DNA of 48,217 bases from a virus. The stretch spans positions 1 through 48,217 of IMG/VR virus record IMGVR_UViG_3300027659_000052; one strand, 5' to 3'. Positions 1 to 8,887 of the stretch are shown here, piece by piece. Numbering within the stretch: position 1 is the first letter of the stretch; each line of letters opens with the position of its first letter. The translations under genes were made by a program, and so were the position numbers. The notes under the pieces were generated by a model. The model searched no databases and was not told the origin of the DNA. It saw only the letters and a program-made list of their open reading frames with translations.

Positions 1-3000
1 TGGATTCCAATATCAAAAACATTTACATTTCCAACAAATGTTGATGCAGAGTTTAAAATTGTTTTTAAAATTATATCTTCTGATGGAGGGTCCGCAGGAG
101 ATTATGATGTTCAATTTAATGGTATTACTGTAGGTCAACATAGCGAAGAGTTTAACGCAACATCATTAGGTCAAACAAAAGGAACTTTTCCAACTGATAT
201 TAATTTATCACTAGAAGGAATTGTTGATGCAGATGCATATGGACTTAATGCAGAAAAAGGATATTATGTTGTAGAAAATAATTCTTTAACTGCCAAAAAT
301 TTTGGTGTTCCAATTGTTTATGGTTCTGCTAGGGCTGTTGAAATAATTCCACACTCAGAAGTTGTTGACTATAGAACTTGGGATCAGGTTGCAGATGAAA
401 GTTGGAGTTATTGGGAAGATCAAGAAGATTCTTGGTCAGATGTTAACTTTTTTACGGCAGAGCAAGATTTAATTGTTAACTCAAAGCCATCATTTATTTT
501 TCCAGGCTACGGATTTTTAAATGAGTCTGGAAGAAATAATAATTATACTTTAGAATTTTGGTTACAAGCAGATGTAAATACAATAGATGCAAAAAGAATT
601 TTAGGTCCAGTATCATCGACAGATGGTTTATATGTAAAAGATTGTTTTTTAACTCTTGCTATTGATGGAAATTTTGTTTCACATTATGTTGGCGAATGGT
701 TTAGGCCAATGATTATCCATATTAAACTTATTAGAGATCAAGCAACACTTATGGTAAACGGAGAAGACGTTGGCACTCTTTCAATAAACACTTCTACCAT
801 GACCCTCCCACCTGAATATTCAGTTGAAGACTCTACCAAGAGTAATGATTGGATTGGAATTTACGCTTATGAAACTCTTGTAGATCAAATTAAAATAGAT
901 TGTATTGCTATATATCCTTATTCTATTTTAAACAATGCTGCAAAAATTCATTATATTTTAGGTCAGGGAGTTCCAAGAACACCGCAGATTATAGATTCAT
1001 ATTATGGGGGTTCTACTGCAGAAATAGATTATTCTTTTGCAAATTATAGTAACAACGTTACTTTTCCAACCACTAGAGCCTGGAGTTCTGGATCAGCAGA
1101 TACACTAATTCCAGATGTTGTAAGATTAAAAACACCAAATTATAGCCTGCCCAACTTTGTTCTAACTGGATCTTCTGGAACAAAAACTCTAAAAGAATTA
1201 GAGGCTGATAATAAATTAATTCAAAGTGAAACGAATAAGTTTTTTACTTTAAAGCCATCTAACCAATGGACGAGTAACTCTTATGTTTATTTTGAAAATC
1301 TTTCTTTTCTTTCAAACTCTTTAGACTCCATTGTTGGAACTTTTAAAGTCACAGAAGATGAAGATGGAACCTTATTGTTTTTGCAAAAAGAAAGCAGTAG
1401 TTTTAGCATTGAAAGAGAATCAGGAAATTTAAAATATCTATTTAGACATAACCTTGCTCCAGGAGATCCATCAGTAGTTATTAAATCAGTAGCATGCCCA
1501 ACAGGAATTTTTTCTGCAGGAATTCAAATATCAAAACTTCTTGAAGAAAGTTTAGTAGATGGATTGTCTCAATTCTTTTCAAACCCATCATCATTAAAAC
1601 TATATATTGGAAGTAGGCCTAATTCATCAAATATGTTTACTGGCAATATTTATAAAGTATCTTTAAATACTTTTAAGCATACAAATACAATAAGCACTTA
1701 TTTTGAAGAAGACGGAACTGCAGTTGCAAATGCTAATTTTATTGATCATGTTGGAAGTTATAGCCTGTTTTCTTTTGAAGACTATGGTGGATTTTTTATT
1801 GATATTGCAACATTTGGCTATTGGGAATCCTACACTCCATTGTCATCCCTTGCAAAAAACTCTTTGAATGTTTCAGAAGAAACAGTTTTAGACATTGATT
1901 TTATTCAATTTAATTTTGACTATCCATCACCATCAGAAATTCAAGATGAAGAAAGTGGAGAAGAGTCTGGATATTGGATAGACAATAGTGAGTCAATTAA
2001 TACAGATAATTCTAACGTAAGAGCATTTGTTACTTTTCAAAATATTTTAGAAAATGTTACACAAACAGATTTTGAATACACAACAACAATGCCAGCACTT
2101 AAAAATAAAATTCTTGATTTAAATGAAGAAGCAAATTGGGAAACAAAAAGGTTTGAAGTTGTTGACAACTACTTGATCTATCCATCAAAAACAGTTGATT
2201 TTAATAATATTGCAATAGTTTATCTTTTAACCTTTAAAGTTTTTGGTATTTTACACAATCAAGTTTCTTTAAGAAAGTTAGAACTTGCTGCAAAAACTTT
2301 TAATGCAACAGAACCTAATCCAATAACAACCAGATATGCAATAAATATAGAGCCATATGTTTTAGAGCAAGAATCTGGATCAACAGAATTGTATGACTAC
2401 AAGGCGCAAAACTCATATTTAATTGACAAAGAAAGTGCACCATACCTTTACCTAACAAGAAAAAGCGGTATTGAATTAATAGGAGGAACAACCAACCTAT
2501 ATCGTGGAATCTCTATTGATGTTAATCCAACAGAAATAGATCTTTTTTCTATAAGTGCCATTCAATTATTTTTAAGATTAGACTTATGGGGTTTTCCACA
2601 AAACCCAGTTTTAATATTTGAAATAGAAAATGCTGCTGACACTATAGAATTTTACATTCAGGCTAACTCATCAAATGCAGATAGAGGAAGAATTTTTGCA
2701 AAAACAAAATCTAACAACCTTTCTTATAATTTAATTGATTATTATGTAGACGGATTGTATGTTTCTGATCCAACGCTTAGTATTCAGAGATGGACAGTTT
2801 TAGGCATGTCTTTTCCAAGTAACCTAAACTTTAATGCTTTTAATGGAAAAATTAACCTAAGAAACCTTATGACCTTTAATAACATTTCTTTTTATAAAGG
2901 AACAAGGTCACAGTTAGAGTTGTCCAATGTTTATAGATCATGGGATGAAGTTAACGATGAGAGTTGGGCATATTGGGACACCGTTACAAACGAGTTTCCA

Positions 3001-3195
3001 GTCGCAGATTGGAATAACGTTTTAGTTAAAAGAAGGGATAGTAGGTATATTGTTAATGCTGGTGAGGTTTATAATAACTATACTGGAACAAATAAAATTA
3101 TTGTAGACGATAATGAAGGAATTTACCTAGAAACAGATGAAGTTTCTGTAATTCAAGACGCTATTTGGCAAAACTCTGTACTACCTCCAGCATAA
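1..3195 (+). CDS. Large LamG-like virion protein, 5' end missing
   Basis: The frame is open from base 1 to the stop at 3193-3195 (1064 codons), so the true start lies outside the window. Codons about 175-300 read like a LamG/concanavalin-type jelly-roll (motifs NNYTLEFWLQADV and VNGEDVGTLSI), and a second beta-rich module occupies about 800-970. A tryptophan-rich motif, W-D-x-V-x-D-E-S-W-x-Y-W, occurs twice, near codons 126 and 980, and seems to punctuate modules. The protein is rich in Asn, Ser, Tyr and Phe, with no signal peptide or catalytic motif visible. Lying two genes before the portal, it is probably a virion surface, fibre or adhesin component; that role is inferred. It could be a carbohydrate-binding decoration or a receptor-binding protein. 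Confidence 0.6.
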   Translation, partial: WIPISKTFTFPTNVDAEFKIVFKIISSDGGSAGDYDVQFNGITVGQHSEEFNATSLGQTKGTFPTDINLSLEGIVDADAYGLNAEKGYYVVENNSLTAKNFGVPIVYGSARAVEIIPHSEVVDYRTWDQVADESWSYWEDQEDSWSDVNFFTAEQDLIVNSKPSFIFPGYGFLNESGRNNNYTLEFWLQADVNTIDAKRILGPVSSTDGLYVKDCFLTLAIDGNFVSHYVGEWFRPMIIHIKLIRDQATLMVNGEDVGTLSINTSTMTLPPEYSVEDSTKSNDWIGIYAYETLVDQIKIDCIAIYPYSILNNAAKIHYILGQGVPRTPQIIDSYYGGSTAEIDYSFANYSNNVTFPTTRAWSSGSADTLIPDVVRLKTPNYSLPNFVLTGSSGTKTLKELEADNKLIQSETNKFFTLKPSNQWTSNSYVYFENLSFLSNSLDSIVGTFKVTEDEDGTLLFLQKESSSFSIERESGNLKYLFRHNLAPGDPSVVIKSVACPTGIFSAGIQISKLLEESLVDGLSQFFSNPSSLKLYIGSRPNSSNMFTGNIYKVSLNTFKHTNTISTYFEEDGTAVANANFIDHVGSYSLFSFEDYGGFFIDIATFGYWESYTPLSSLAKNSLNVSEETVLDIDFIQFNFDYPSPSEIQDEESGEESGYWIDNSESINTDNSNVRAFVTFQNILENVTQTDFEYTTTMPALKNKILDLNEEANWETKRFEVVDNYLIYPSKTVDFNNIAIVYLLTFKVFGILHNQVSLRKLELAAKTFNATEPNPITTRYAINIEPYVLEQESGSTELYDYKAQNSYLIDKESAPYLYLTRKSGIELIGGTTNLYRGISIDVNPTEIDLFSISAIQLFLRLDLWGFPQNPVLIFEIENAADTIEFYIQANSSNADRGRIFAKTKSNNLSYNLIDYYVDGLYVSDPTLSIQRWTVLGMSFPSNLNFNAFNGKINLRNLMTFNNISFYKGTRSQLELSNVYRSWDEVNDESWAYWDTVTNEFPVADWNNVLVKRRDSRYIVNAGEVYNNYTGTNKIIVDDNEGIYLETDEVSVIQDAIWQNSVLPPA
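367..447 (+). repeat. Trp-rich module motif, copy 1
   Basis: This stretch encodes YRTWDQVADESWSYW followed by an acidic, Trp-containing tail. It matches the copy at 2929-3022 in residues and spacing (R-x-W-D-x-V-x-D-E-S-W-x-Y-W), which suggests duplicated modules within the LamG-type protein. Confidence 0.6.
2929..3022 (+). repeat. Trp-rich module motif, copy 2
   Basis: This encodes YRSWDEVNDESWAYW followed by a short tail containing ADWNN. It is the second copy of the motif at 367-447, about 850 codons downstream and close to the C-terminus. Confidence 0.6.
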
Positions 3196-3197
3196 TA

Positions 3198-3206
3198 TGG
3201 TATACT
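3198..3206 (+). promoter_or_regulatory. Extended -10 promoter, TGG+TATACT
   Basis: TGG (3198-3200) followed by TATACT (3201-3206), with no clear -35. A start about 7-8 nt after the hexamer falls at 3213-3214, on the second ATG of the next gene, so the transcript may be leaderless. Confidence 0.5.
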
Positions 3207-3213
3207 AATGGTT

Positions 3214-3582
3214 ATGAGAGAGAAAAAACCAGGAGAAGTTGGTAAGTCCAAGATAAAACTTATTGAAAAAAACTATGATTGGGGTTTATATTTTTGGGAA
3301 AAACCCAATGGCAAGGTCTTTGGAGATGGTCACGGAAACCTTTTAAACATTCCTGCACGTAAAGGTGATCTTGAAAAAATCATGGAATTACGCAAAGCAG
3401 CAGAATATTGGGGTCAGCCAGAAGGAAAACCAGTTTTTCATCCTGGTGTAAACCGTGTAAGTGAAATGGAATACTCTGAACAGATTGCCAGAATGAAAGA
3501 AGGACTCATTCCTAATATGAATGATTTAGGCGCAGTTCATGCAGCACAGCAAACAATAAAGGAGCATGGTTCCGATGATTGA
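3214..3582 (+). CDS. Small conserved-looking protein before portal, function unknown
   Basis: A 122-residue soluble protein beginning MREKKPGEVGKSK, basic at the N-terminus, with no membrane segment. ATG codons are available at 3208 and 3214. I prefer 3214 because neither has a Shine-Dalgarno sequence and the extended -10 element at 3198-3206 would start RNA at about this base. The 3' end carries AAAGGAG at 3558-3564, which serves the portal gene, and the two genes overlap by 8 nt. Arg codons include CGT and CGC, more than in most neighbouring structural genes. Its position immediately upstream of portal suggests a role in head assembly or packaging, but I do not recognise the family. Confidence 0.6.
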   Translation: MREKKPGEVGKSKIKLIEKNYDWGLYFWEKPNGKVFGDGHGNLLNIPARKGDLEKIMELRKAAEYWGQPEGKPVFHPGVNRVSEMEYSEQIARMKEGLIPNMNDLGAVHAAQQTIKEHGSDD

Positions 3583-5182
3583 TGAAGAAGATTACTATCT
3601 TGGTGCAAGTATTGATAATCTTGCAGACAAAGAGGATGAATTTAAAAAGAACGATCCTTTTAATAAAAACTGGGATTTTATTAAAAATTTAAACAATCTT
3701 GATCAAAATTTTAAAAGGCGCACTGCTCGTACTCTTGGCAAGGCAGTAGATCCAACTTCCGCATATTTAGATAGCGCAAATGCAGTTCAGTCTGGTACAG
3801 ATAACACAAAATCAAAAGCCATCAATCCAGGAACAGCAGTTAGAAATGGTTATGGGCTTTTTGATGTAATTACACCCCCTTATAACCTTTATGAATTAGC
3901 AAACTATTACGATACATCTTTTGCAAACCATGCTGCTATCGACGCTAAAGTAGAAAACGTCGTTGGTCTTGGCTATGATTTTGTTGTTTCTTCACGTACC
4001 ATGCTAAAACTTGAAAATGTTGAGGATGAAAATTCTCTTGGTCGTGCTCGTAAAAGAATTGAAAGAGCAAAGATTGAAATGCGTGATTGGTTAGAAACCC
4101 TTAACGATGACGACAGTTTTACAAAAATTATGGAAAAGATTTATGTAGATGTACAGGCAACTGGAAATGGATACATGGAAATTGGTCGTAAAGTAACAGG
4201 AGAGATTGGTTACATTGGTCATATTCCATCAACAACAATGCGTGTTCGCAGATTAAATGACGGATATGTTCAGATTATTCAACCATCAGTTACATACTTT
4301 AGAAATTTTGGGGCAAAGAATCAAAACCCTGTAACAACAGATACGAGACCAAATGAGGTTATTCATTTTAAGCAATACTCTCCATTAAATACTTATTATG
4401 GAGTTCCAGATATTATTTCAGCCCTTGCTTCACTTATTGGTGATCAACTTGCATCAAACTACAATATTGATTACTTTGAGAACAAGGCAGTGCCAAGATA
4501 TATCATTACACTTAAAGGCGCTAAGTTAAGTGCAGATGCAGAAGACAAAATGTTTAGATTTTTACAAACTGGATTAAAAGGTCAGTCTCACAGAACCTTG
4601 TATATTCCACTTCCAGGAGATACTGAAAATAGTAAGGTTGAGTTTGACATGAAGCCAATTGAAAATGGCGTTCAAGAAGGATCTTTTAAAGAATACAGAC
4701 TTCAAAATAGAAACGATATTTTAGTGGCCCATCAGGTTCCATTGTCTAAATTAGGTGGAGGAGATTCTGGGTCAATTGCCAACGCACTTGCACAGGATCG
4801 CACATTTAAAGAACAGGTTTCTCGTCCAGCACAGAATGAGATATCAAAACTAATTAACAAAATTATTCGTGAAAAAACCGACATTCTTGAACTTAAATTT
4901 AACGAACTTACGCTTACTGATGAAATTTCTCAGTCTCAAATTCTTGAACGGTATGTAAAAACCCAAGTAATGATGCCAAATGAAGCAAGAGAGAAACTTG
5001 GATTGCCAATGATTAAAGATGGAGACACTCCATTTGAAATGAGTCCAAGACAAGAAACAGATGCTAGAGCAAATTTAGCAGGGAATAGAGAAAGAGATTC
5101 ACAAAGAGCAAACAATAATTCTGATAGCCCATCCACAATTGCTGGAAGAAATGCACAAGGCGAAGGCAGATCTTCTAATTAA
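3575..5182 (+). CDS. Phage portal protein (HK97/PBSX-like)
   Basis: This encodes the dodecameric ring at the unique capsid vertex through which DNA is packaged. The central region has the portal-family pattern (DVQATGNGYMEIGRK, then IGHIPSTTMRVRR), and the C-terminal half has HQVPLSKLGG, then a helical stretch and a conserved-looking MMPNEAREKLGL segment. The C-terminal 40 residues are polar and low-complexity (Asn, Ser, Arg, Gln). The start is taken as ATG 3575 because AAAGGAG lies 10 nt upstream; ATG 3566 is only 1 nt from that site. The length of 535 residues is normal for the family. It is followed by the protease and capsid genes, the usual order. Confidence 0.9.
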   Translation: MIDEEDYYLGASIDNLADKEDEFKKNDPFNKNWDFIKNLNNLDQNFKRRTARTLGKAVDPTSAYLDSANAVQSGTDNTKSKAINPGTAVRNGYGLFDVITPPYNLYELANYYDTSFANHAAIDAKVENVVGLGYDFVVSSRTMLKLENVEDENSLGRARKRIERAKIEMRDWLETLNDDDSFTKIMEKIYVDVQATGNGYMEIGRKVTGEIGYIGHIPSTTMRVRRLNDGYVQIIQPSVTYFRNFGAKNQNPVTTDTRPNEVIHFKQYSPLNTYYGVPDIISALASLIGDQLASNYNIDYFENKAVPRYIITLKGAKLSADAEDKMFRFLQTGLKGQSHRTLYIPLPGDTENSKVEFDMKPIENGVQEGSFKEYRLQNRNDILVAHQVPLSKLGGGDSGSIANALAQDRTFKEQVSRPAQNEISKLINKIIREKTDILELKFNELTLTDEISQSQILERYVKTQVMMPNEAREKLGLPMIKDGDTPFEMSPRQETDARANLAGNRERDSQRANNNSDSPSTIAGRNAQGEGRSSN

Positions 5183-5201
5183 TAAAAAGTATTAAAATAG
5201 T

Positions 5202-5210
5202 TGGTATAAT
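5202..5210 (+). promoter_or_regulatory. Extended -10 promoter, TGG+TATAAT
   Basis: TGG (5202-5204) followed by TATAAT (5205-5210). The protease ATG is at 5220, 9 nt after the hexamer, so the transcript would be leaderless or nearly so. No Shine-Dalgarno sequence at proper spacing precedes the ATG. Confidence 0.65.
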
Positions 5211-5219
5211 AGTAAGGAT

Positions 5220-6518
5220 ATGGATATCATTAATAAAGCGCATTGGAAATCGGATGGCAACAATCTTAGATTGTCTATGCCAATCTCAAAGATTGATCAA
5301 GAGCGCAGAATTGTTTCGGGATTTGCAACTCTTGATAATTTAGACAAACAAAATGACATTGTAACAAGCGATGCAAGCATAAAAGCATTTGCTGCGTTTA
5401 AAGGAAATATAAGAGAAATGCATCAACCATCTGCAGTTGGTAAGATGGTTTCATTTAAAGAAGATAAATACTTTGATGCCGACTCAAAAAAGTTTTACTC
5501 AGGAGTTTTTGTTTCTGCTTACGTTTCAAAAGGAGCGCAAAACACTTGGGAAAAGGTTTTAGATGGTACCCTTTCTGGATTTTCAATCGGTGGAATTATG
5601 AATAAATGGGACGATGGATATGATGAAAAAGTAGATCGTCCAATTAGAATTATTAAAGATTATGACTTATTTGAACTATCCCTTGTTGATAGTCCAGCAA
5701 ATCAATTTGCTAGTGTTGTGTCAATTGAAAAAGTTGATGGAATAAACGTTATGAAAGGCGACATCGCCGATCTAGCCGTAGAAAATGTTTTTTGGGATAA
5801 AGAATCTGGACTAATTATGATTTCAGATAATGATTTTGAATTAAGTCCTACAAGTGGAAGTCAGATGAAAAATATAGGTTTTGTTGAAAAGTCTGATACA
5901 GACAAAGATAAAATGATAAAGTTCTTAGTTGATAGTGCAAAAGGCATTAGTGCAATTAAGATGCAAAAGGAGGTAAGTCCTATGACAGAAGAGACAACAA
6001 ACGTTGTTGATAATGTTGAGGTCGTACCAGAGGCAACTGAGACAGTTGTAACTAAAAGCGTAGATGCTGAAGTTGCAGAAACTGTTGCAGTTGAAACAAA
6101 TGAGGCAGTTGTTGAAACTGAGATTGTTAAATCAGAAGAAGTTGTCGAGACTGTTGAAAAAACAGAAGAGATCGCTAAATCTGATGACACTGCAGTTGAA
6201 GCAATTGCTGAAATCAAGAATACTCTTGCTAATGCCTTTGGCGATCTAACAGCAATGGTTAAATCATTAAATGAAGAGACTGTATTAAGCCTACAGGCTC
6301 AAATTGCTGATCTAAGTAAGTCAATCCAAAACATTTCCGGTGAGGTTAAAGAAGTTAAGGATTCTTACAATGAATTTGGAAAGAGAGTGGATGCTGTAGA
6401 GCAAGACACCGCTTTCCGCAAGTCTGGCGATCTCGGTGAGATTGTTCAGGAACCAGAGATGGTTCAAAAATCAATATGGGGCGGACGGTTCCTCACAGAC
6501 TCCGACCTGTTTAAGTAG
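5220..6518 (+). CDS. Prohead protease (S78/XkdF-like) fused to scaffold domain
   Basis: The N-terminal ~170 residues look like an HK97-type prohead protease, which cleaves scaffold and capsid precursors during maturation. Visible are SGFATLDNLDKQNDIV, a His motif REMHQP (H68), the serine region LSGFSIGG (S119 or S122) and FELSLVDSPAN (about 151-161). Residues from about 255 form a Val/Glu/Thr-rich acidic segment and then a predicted coiled coil (about 335-405), typical of scaffold. An internal start with a strong ribosome binding site lies at codon 255 (separate entry). The gene ends just before the major capsid gene. ATG 5220 is placed by the extended -10 at 5202-5210 and lacks its own Shine-Dalgarno sequence. 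Which serine is the nucleophile is uncertain. Confidence 0.85.
   Translation: MDIINKAHWKSDGNNLRLSMPISKIDQERRIVSGFATLDNLDKQNDIVTSDASIKAFAAFKGNIREMHQPSAVGKMVSFKEDKYFDADSKKFYSGVFVSAYVSKGAQNTWEKVLDGTLSGFSIGGIMNKWDDGYDEKVDRPIRIIKDYDLFELSLVDSPANQFASVVSIEKVDGINVMKGDIADLAVENVFWDKESGLIMISDNDFELSPTSGSQMKNIGFVEKSDTDKDKMIKFLVDSAKGISAIKMQKEVSPMTEETTNVVDNVEVVPEATETVVTKSVDAEVAETVAVETNEAVVETEIVKSEEVVETVEKTEEIAKSDDTAVEAIAEIKNTLANAFGDLTAMVKSLNEETVLSLQAQIADLSKSIQNISGEVKEVKDSYNEFGKRVDAVEQDTAFRKSGDLGEIVQEPEMVQKSIWGGRFLTDSDLFK
5982..6518 (+). CDS. Nested scaffold protein from in-frame internal start
   Basis: Within the protease gene, AAAGGAGGT at 5966-5974 is the best Shine-Dalgarno sequence in the window, and an ATG in the same frame follows at 5982 with about 8 nt spacing from GGAGG. 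Translation here gives 178 residues beginning MTEETTNVVDNVEVV: the acidic Val/Glu/Thr repeat and the coiled coil, without the protease. Known phages such as lambda (Nu3 within C) use nested scaffold products of this kind. The internal site argues for separate scaffold synthesis in excess of protease. The start signal is seen directly; use of the site is inferred. Confidence 0.65.
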   Translation: MTEETTNVVDNVEVVPEATETVVTKSVDAEVAETVAVETNEAVVETEIVKSEEVVETVEKTEEIAKSDDTAVEAIAEIKNTLANAFGDLTAMVKSLNEETVLSLQAQIADLSKSIQNISGEVKEVKDSYNEFGKRVDAVEQDTAFRKSGDLGEIVQEPEMVQKSIWGGRFLTDSDLFK

Positions 6519-6541
6519 AAATTCACTTGGAGGTGAACAAT

Positions 6542-7654
6542 ATGTCAGAAGAAATCATTAAAAATCAACCAGGAGTTTCCGTACCAGGCGCTTATAACGC
6601 TGAGGGTGGATTTGCCTCCGGTGGAATTGGTGGGGTATCAACTCCAGCATCAGGAGTTATAGGAAATATTCCTACCGCTCTTTCCGGAATCACAACCGGA
6701 GCAAACGCTGTAAATCCTTCGGGTGCAGCAGGTAGTGGAATTCTACGACCTGAGCAGGCTCGTCAATTTATTGACTATGTTTGGGATGCAACTGTTCTTG
6801 CAAAAGACGGACGTAGAGTTACAATGCGAGCAAATACAATGGAACTTGAAAAAGTTAACGTTGGTGAGCGTGTAATTCGTGCTGCTGCTCAAGGCAGTGG
6901 TGCATATACAAACGCTGGTGCTACTTTTTCTAAAGTAGAACTAACAACCAAAAAGATTCGTCTTGATTGGGAAGTTACATCAGAAGGTCTAGAAGATAAT
7001 ATTGAAGGTGCTGCTCTTGAAGATCATCTTGTTCGTTTGATGACCAACGCATTCGGTAATGATATCGAAGACTTGGCTATTAACGGAGATGGTTCAACAG
7101 GATCATTCCTTTCTATTATGGAAGGCTTTGTTAAGAAAACTACAACTAATGGAGATGCACACGATTCAGTTCTTCCAGCAGTTACAAGCGATAACTGGAC
7201 AACTCCAGTTATGCAAGGCATTATCAATGCAATGCCACGTAAGTATCGTGCACTTAAGAACAATCTTAAGTTCTATGCAGGTACAGATGTTTTCCAAAGC
7301 ATCGTACGTAACAACGGTACTCTTGCAGATGCTATTTCTGAGGCTTTCTCAAGCCGTAACGGTAGCACACAAGCAAATCGTCAAGACTATCTTGATGGCG
7401 TAGGACAAACATTCGGAGGAGCCCGTACCACTCGTGTACTTGGCGTTGACGTAATGGAAGTTCCTTACTACCCAGCAGATTATGTCGATCTTACTTTCCC
7501 ACAGAACCGTATTTGGGGATTCCAACGGGATATTACCGTCAATCGTCAATATGTTCCAAAGAAAGATACAATTGAATACACCGTATTCGTACGTTTTGGT
7601 GTTCAAATTGAAGAAGAAGATGCAATTGCCTACAAGGACATTGCTGCTTCCTAA
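6542..7654 (+). CDS. Major capsid protein
   Basis: This encodes the main shell protein, probably of HK97 fold. The first ~65 residues are Gly/Ser/Ala-rich and flexible. The body has ILRPEQARQFIDYVWD, then TMRANTMELEKVNVGERVI, a region rich in charged beta segments (KKIRLDWEVTSEGLEDNI), and a C-terminal strand region ending EEEDAIAYKDI. ATG 6542 is chosen because GGAGGT at 6529-6534 is 7 nt upstream; a TTG at 6527 is less likely. Length is 370 residues. Nearly all Arg codons are CGT, unlike most neighbours which use AGA, consistent with very high expression. It follows the protease/scaffold and is closed by a strong terminator. Confidence 0.88.
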   Translation: MSEEIIKNQPGVSVPGAYNAEGGFASGGIGGVSTPASGVIGNIPTALSGITTGANAVNPSGAAGSGILRPEQARQFIDYVWDATVLAKDGRRVTMRANTMELEKVNVGERVIRAAAQGSGAYTNAGATFSKVELTTKKIRLDWEVTSEGLEDNIEGAALEDHLVRLMTNAFGNDIEDLAINGDGSTGSFLSIMEGFVKKTTTNGDAHDSVLPAVTSDNWTTPVMQGIINAMPRKYRALKNNLKFYAGTDVFQSIVRNNGTLADAISEAFSSRNGSTQANRQDYLDGVGQTFGGARTTRVLGVDVMEVPYYPADYVDLTFPQNRIWGFQRDITVNRQYVPKKDTIEYTVFVRFGVQIEEEDAIAYKDIAAS

Positions 7655-7671
7655 TCATTAAGCAATTATCT

Positions 7672-7702
7672 AGGGCAGGGGATTCGTTCTCTGCCCTTTT
7701 TA
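7672..7702 (+). terminator. Rho-independent terminator after capsid gene
   Basis: The arms 7672-7682 and 7687-7697 pair along 11 positions, with two G-T wobbles, around a TTCG loop (7683-7686), and are followed by a T-run at 7697-7701. This is the strongest terminator hairpin seen in the window. A new promoter follows directly. Confidence 0.9.
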
Positions 7703-7710
7703 ATTAAATC

Positions 7711-7719
7711 TGATATAAT
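7711..7719 (+). promoter_or_regulatory. Extended -10 promoter, TGA+TATAAT
   Basis: TGA (7711-7713) followed by TATAAT (7714-7719), just after the capsid terminator. Expected start near 7726, giving a short leader with AAAGGAG at 7726-7732 before ATG 7737. Confidence 0.7.
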
Positions 7720-7736
7720 AATAACAAAGGAGTAAA

Positions 7737-7961
7737 ATGTCAACTGTAAAGAAAACAACTCAAGAAAAGATTGTTGAAGTAAAAGAGCAAAACAGTCAGG
7801 CAGTAATCTACTCTGATAAAAACCTTTATTTTGATAAGTATGGACACATAGATCAAGGCTATAATATTGTTAAAACAGAGTTTGTTGATATATACTTACA
7901 ACACAAATCAGTTAGAGAGGCCAGCGCTTTAGAACTTGCAAAGCACTACGGTATTAAATAA
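7737..7961 (+). CDS. Small protein after capsid, function unknown
   Basis: A 74-residue soluble protein beginning MSTVKKTTQEKIVEVKEQN, with an aromatic centre (VIYSDKNLYFDKYGH) and a helical C-terminus (REASALELAKHYGIK). AAAGGAG at 7726-7732 sets the start. Its stop overlaps the start of the next gene (TAATG). The position directly after the major capsid gene and before the connector genes suggests a head or neck accessory protein, but the sequence is not recognised. Confidence 0.65.
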   Translation: MSTVKKTTQEKIVEVKEQNSQAVIYSDKNLYFDKYGHIDQGYNIVKTEFVDIYLQHKSVREASALELAKHYGIK

Positions 7962-8887
7962 TGCAAGTACTAAGACTTCCGCCATACCCAATCACTATTA
8001 CCTATGATGTTCCAAGTGCTTATGCTGATTATTTATTAGTTATTGAAAGCCCAGACTTTACAGAAATTGAAGAAGAAGTTACTTCAAATGCCAACAAAAA
8101 AGTATCTTATGTTTTAGATGACGACTACGTAAAATATGATGGATCTTATACCCTTACAATCTATGAAGCCGAAAGTGGAGCAGGCGCAGACATTGTTGTT
8201 CAAGATAGCCTTGAAATTTATAGACCATATGCTGATCCAAATGATTTAGCAACTACAGCAACTGAAATTGCAGAATATAAAAAACAAGAATTTTTAGCAA
8301 GATCTATTATTGACGCAGTTCTTGAAGAGGGATTTTATTATAAAAAGAAAATAATTGAGTATGTAGGACTTGGAACTGACTATGCACCAATTAACTATAA
8401 AAGTCATAAAGTTTTAAAAGTATATCAAGACAACATTCTTCACTATGACAGCAGTCTAGCAACCCCAGCAATTTTTGGAATTACTTTTAAGTTAAGTGAT
8501 AATGGAACTGCGGTTATTAAAGATTTGCCAGGAGAAGAATATAACAGATCAGAGCAGGCTCCTTTGTTTTTGCCAACTGCCCAGTCAGACTGGCTTGGAC
8601 CAATCGGCTACGGCAACTCCTTTGACAACCAATCAGACTTTACTTTTGTTTTAGAAACGGGATTTAAAGTAGTTCCTCTTGACATTAAAGAAGCAACATT
8701 AATGTTAATAGACGACATTCGTTGTGGCAAACTTGATTATTATAAGAGATATGTAACTACTTATAATACAGATCAATTTAAACTTCAGTTTCATAAATCA
8801 ATATTAGATGGTACTGGAAATCTTTTAGTTGACAAAATCCTTTCAAAGTATATAGCAGATTCCAGAGTTAAAATCGGAGTCTTGTAA
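7961..8887 (+). CDS. Head-tail connector/adaptor protein
   Basis: A 308-residue protein. The first ~90 residues are beta-rich and Ig-like (PITITYDVPSAYADYLLVI, SYTLTIYEAESG). The remainder contains an aromatic core and the segment VVPLDIKEATLMLIDDIRCGK, typical in pattern of connector proteins that fit under the portal (HK97 gp6-like). The gene starts within the preceding stop (TAATG) and its own stop overlaps the next start, so translation is likely coupled. Assignment as connector rests on that helical pattern and on position between capsid and tail genes; the extra N-terminal domain is unusual. Confidence 0.6.
   Translation: MQVLRLPPYPITITYDVPSAYADYLLVIESPDFTEIEEEVTSNANKKVSYVLDDDYVKYDGSYTLTIYEAESGAGADIVVQDSLEIYRPYADPNDLATTATEIAEYKKQEFLARSIIDAVLEEGFYYKKKIIEYVGLGTDYAPINYKSHKVLKVYQDNILHYDSSLATPAIFGITFKLSDNGTAVIKDLPGEEYNRSEQAPLFLPTAQSDWLGPIGYGNSFDNQSDFTFVLETGFKVVPLDIKEATLMLIDDIRCGKLDYYKRYVTTYNTDQFKLQFHKSILDGTGNLLVDKILSKYIADSRVKIGVL

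Noticed and set aside
5861-6217. Long minus-strand open frame opposite the scaffold region
   Set aside because: It is a shadow of Val/Glu/Thr codons in the scaffold; composition is repetitive Ser/Thr and there is no start signal.
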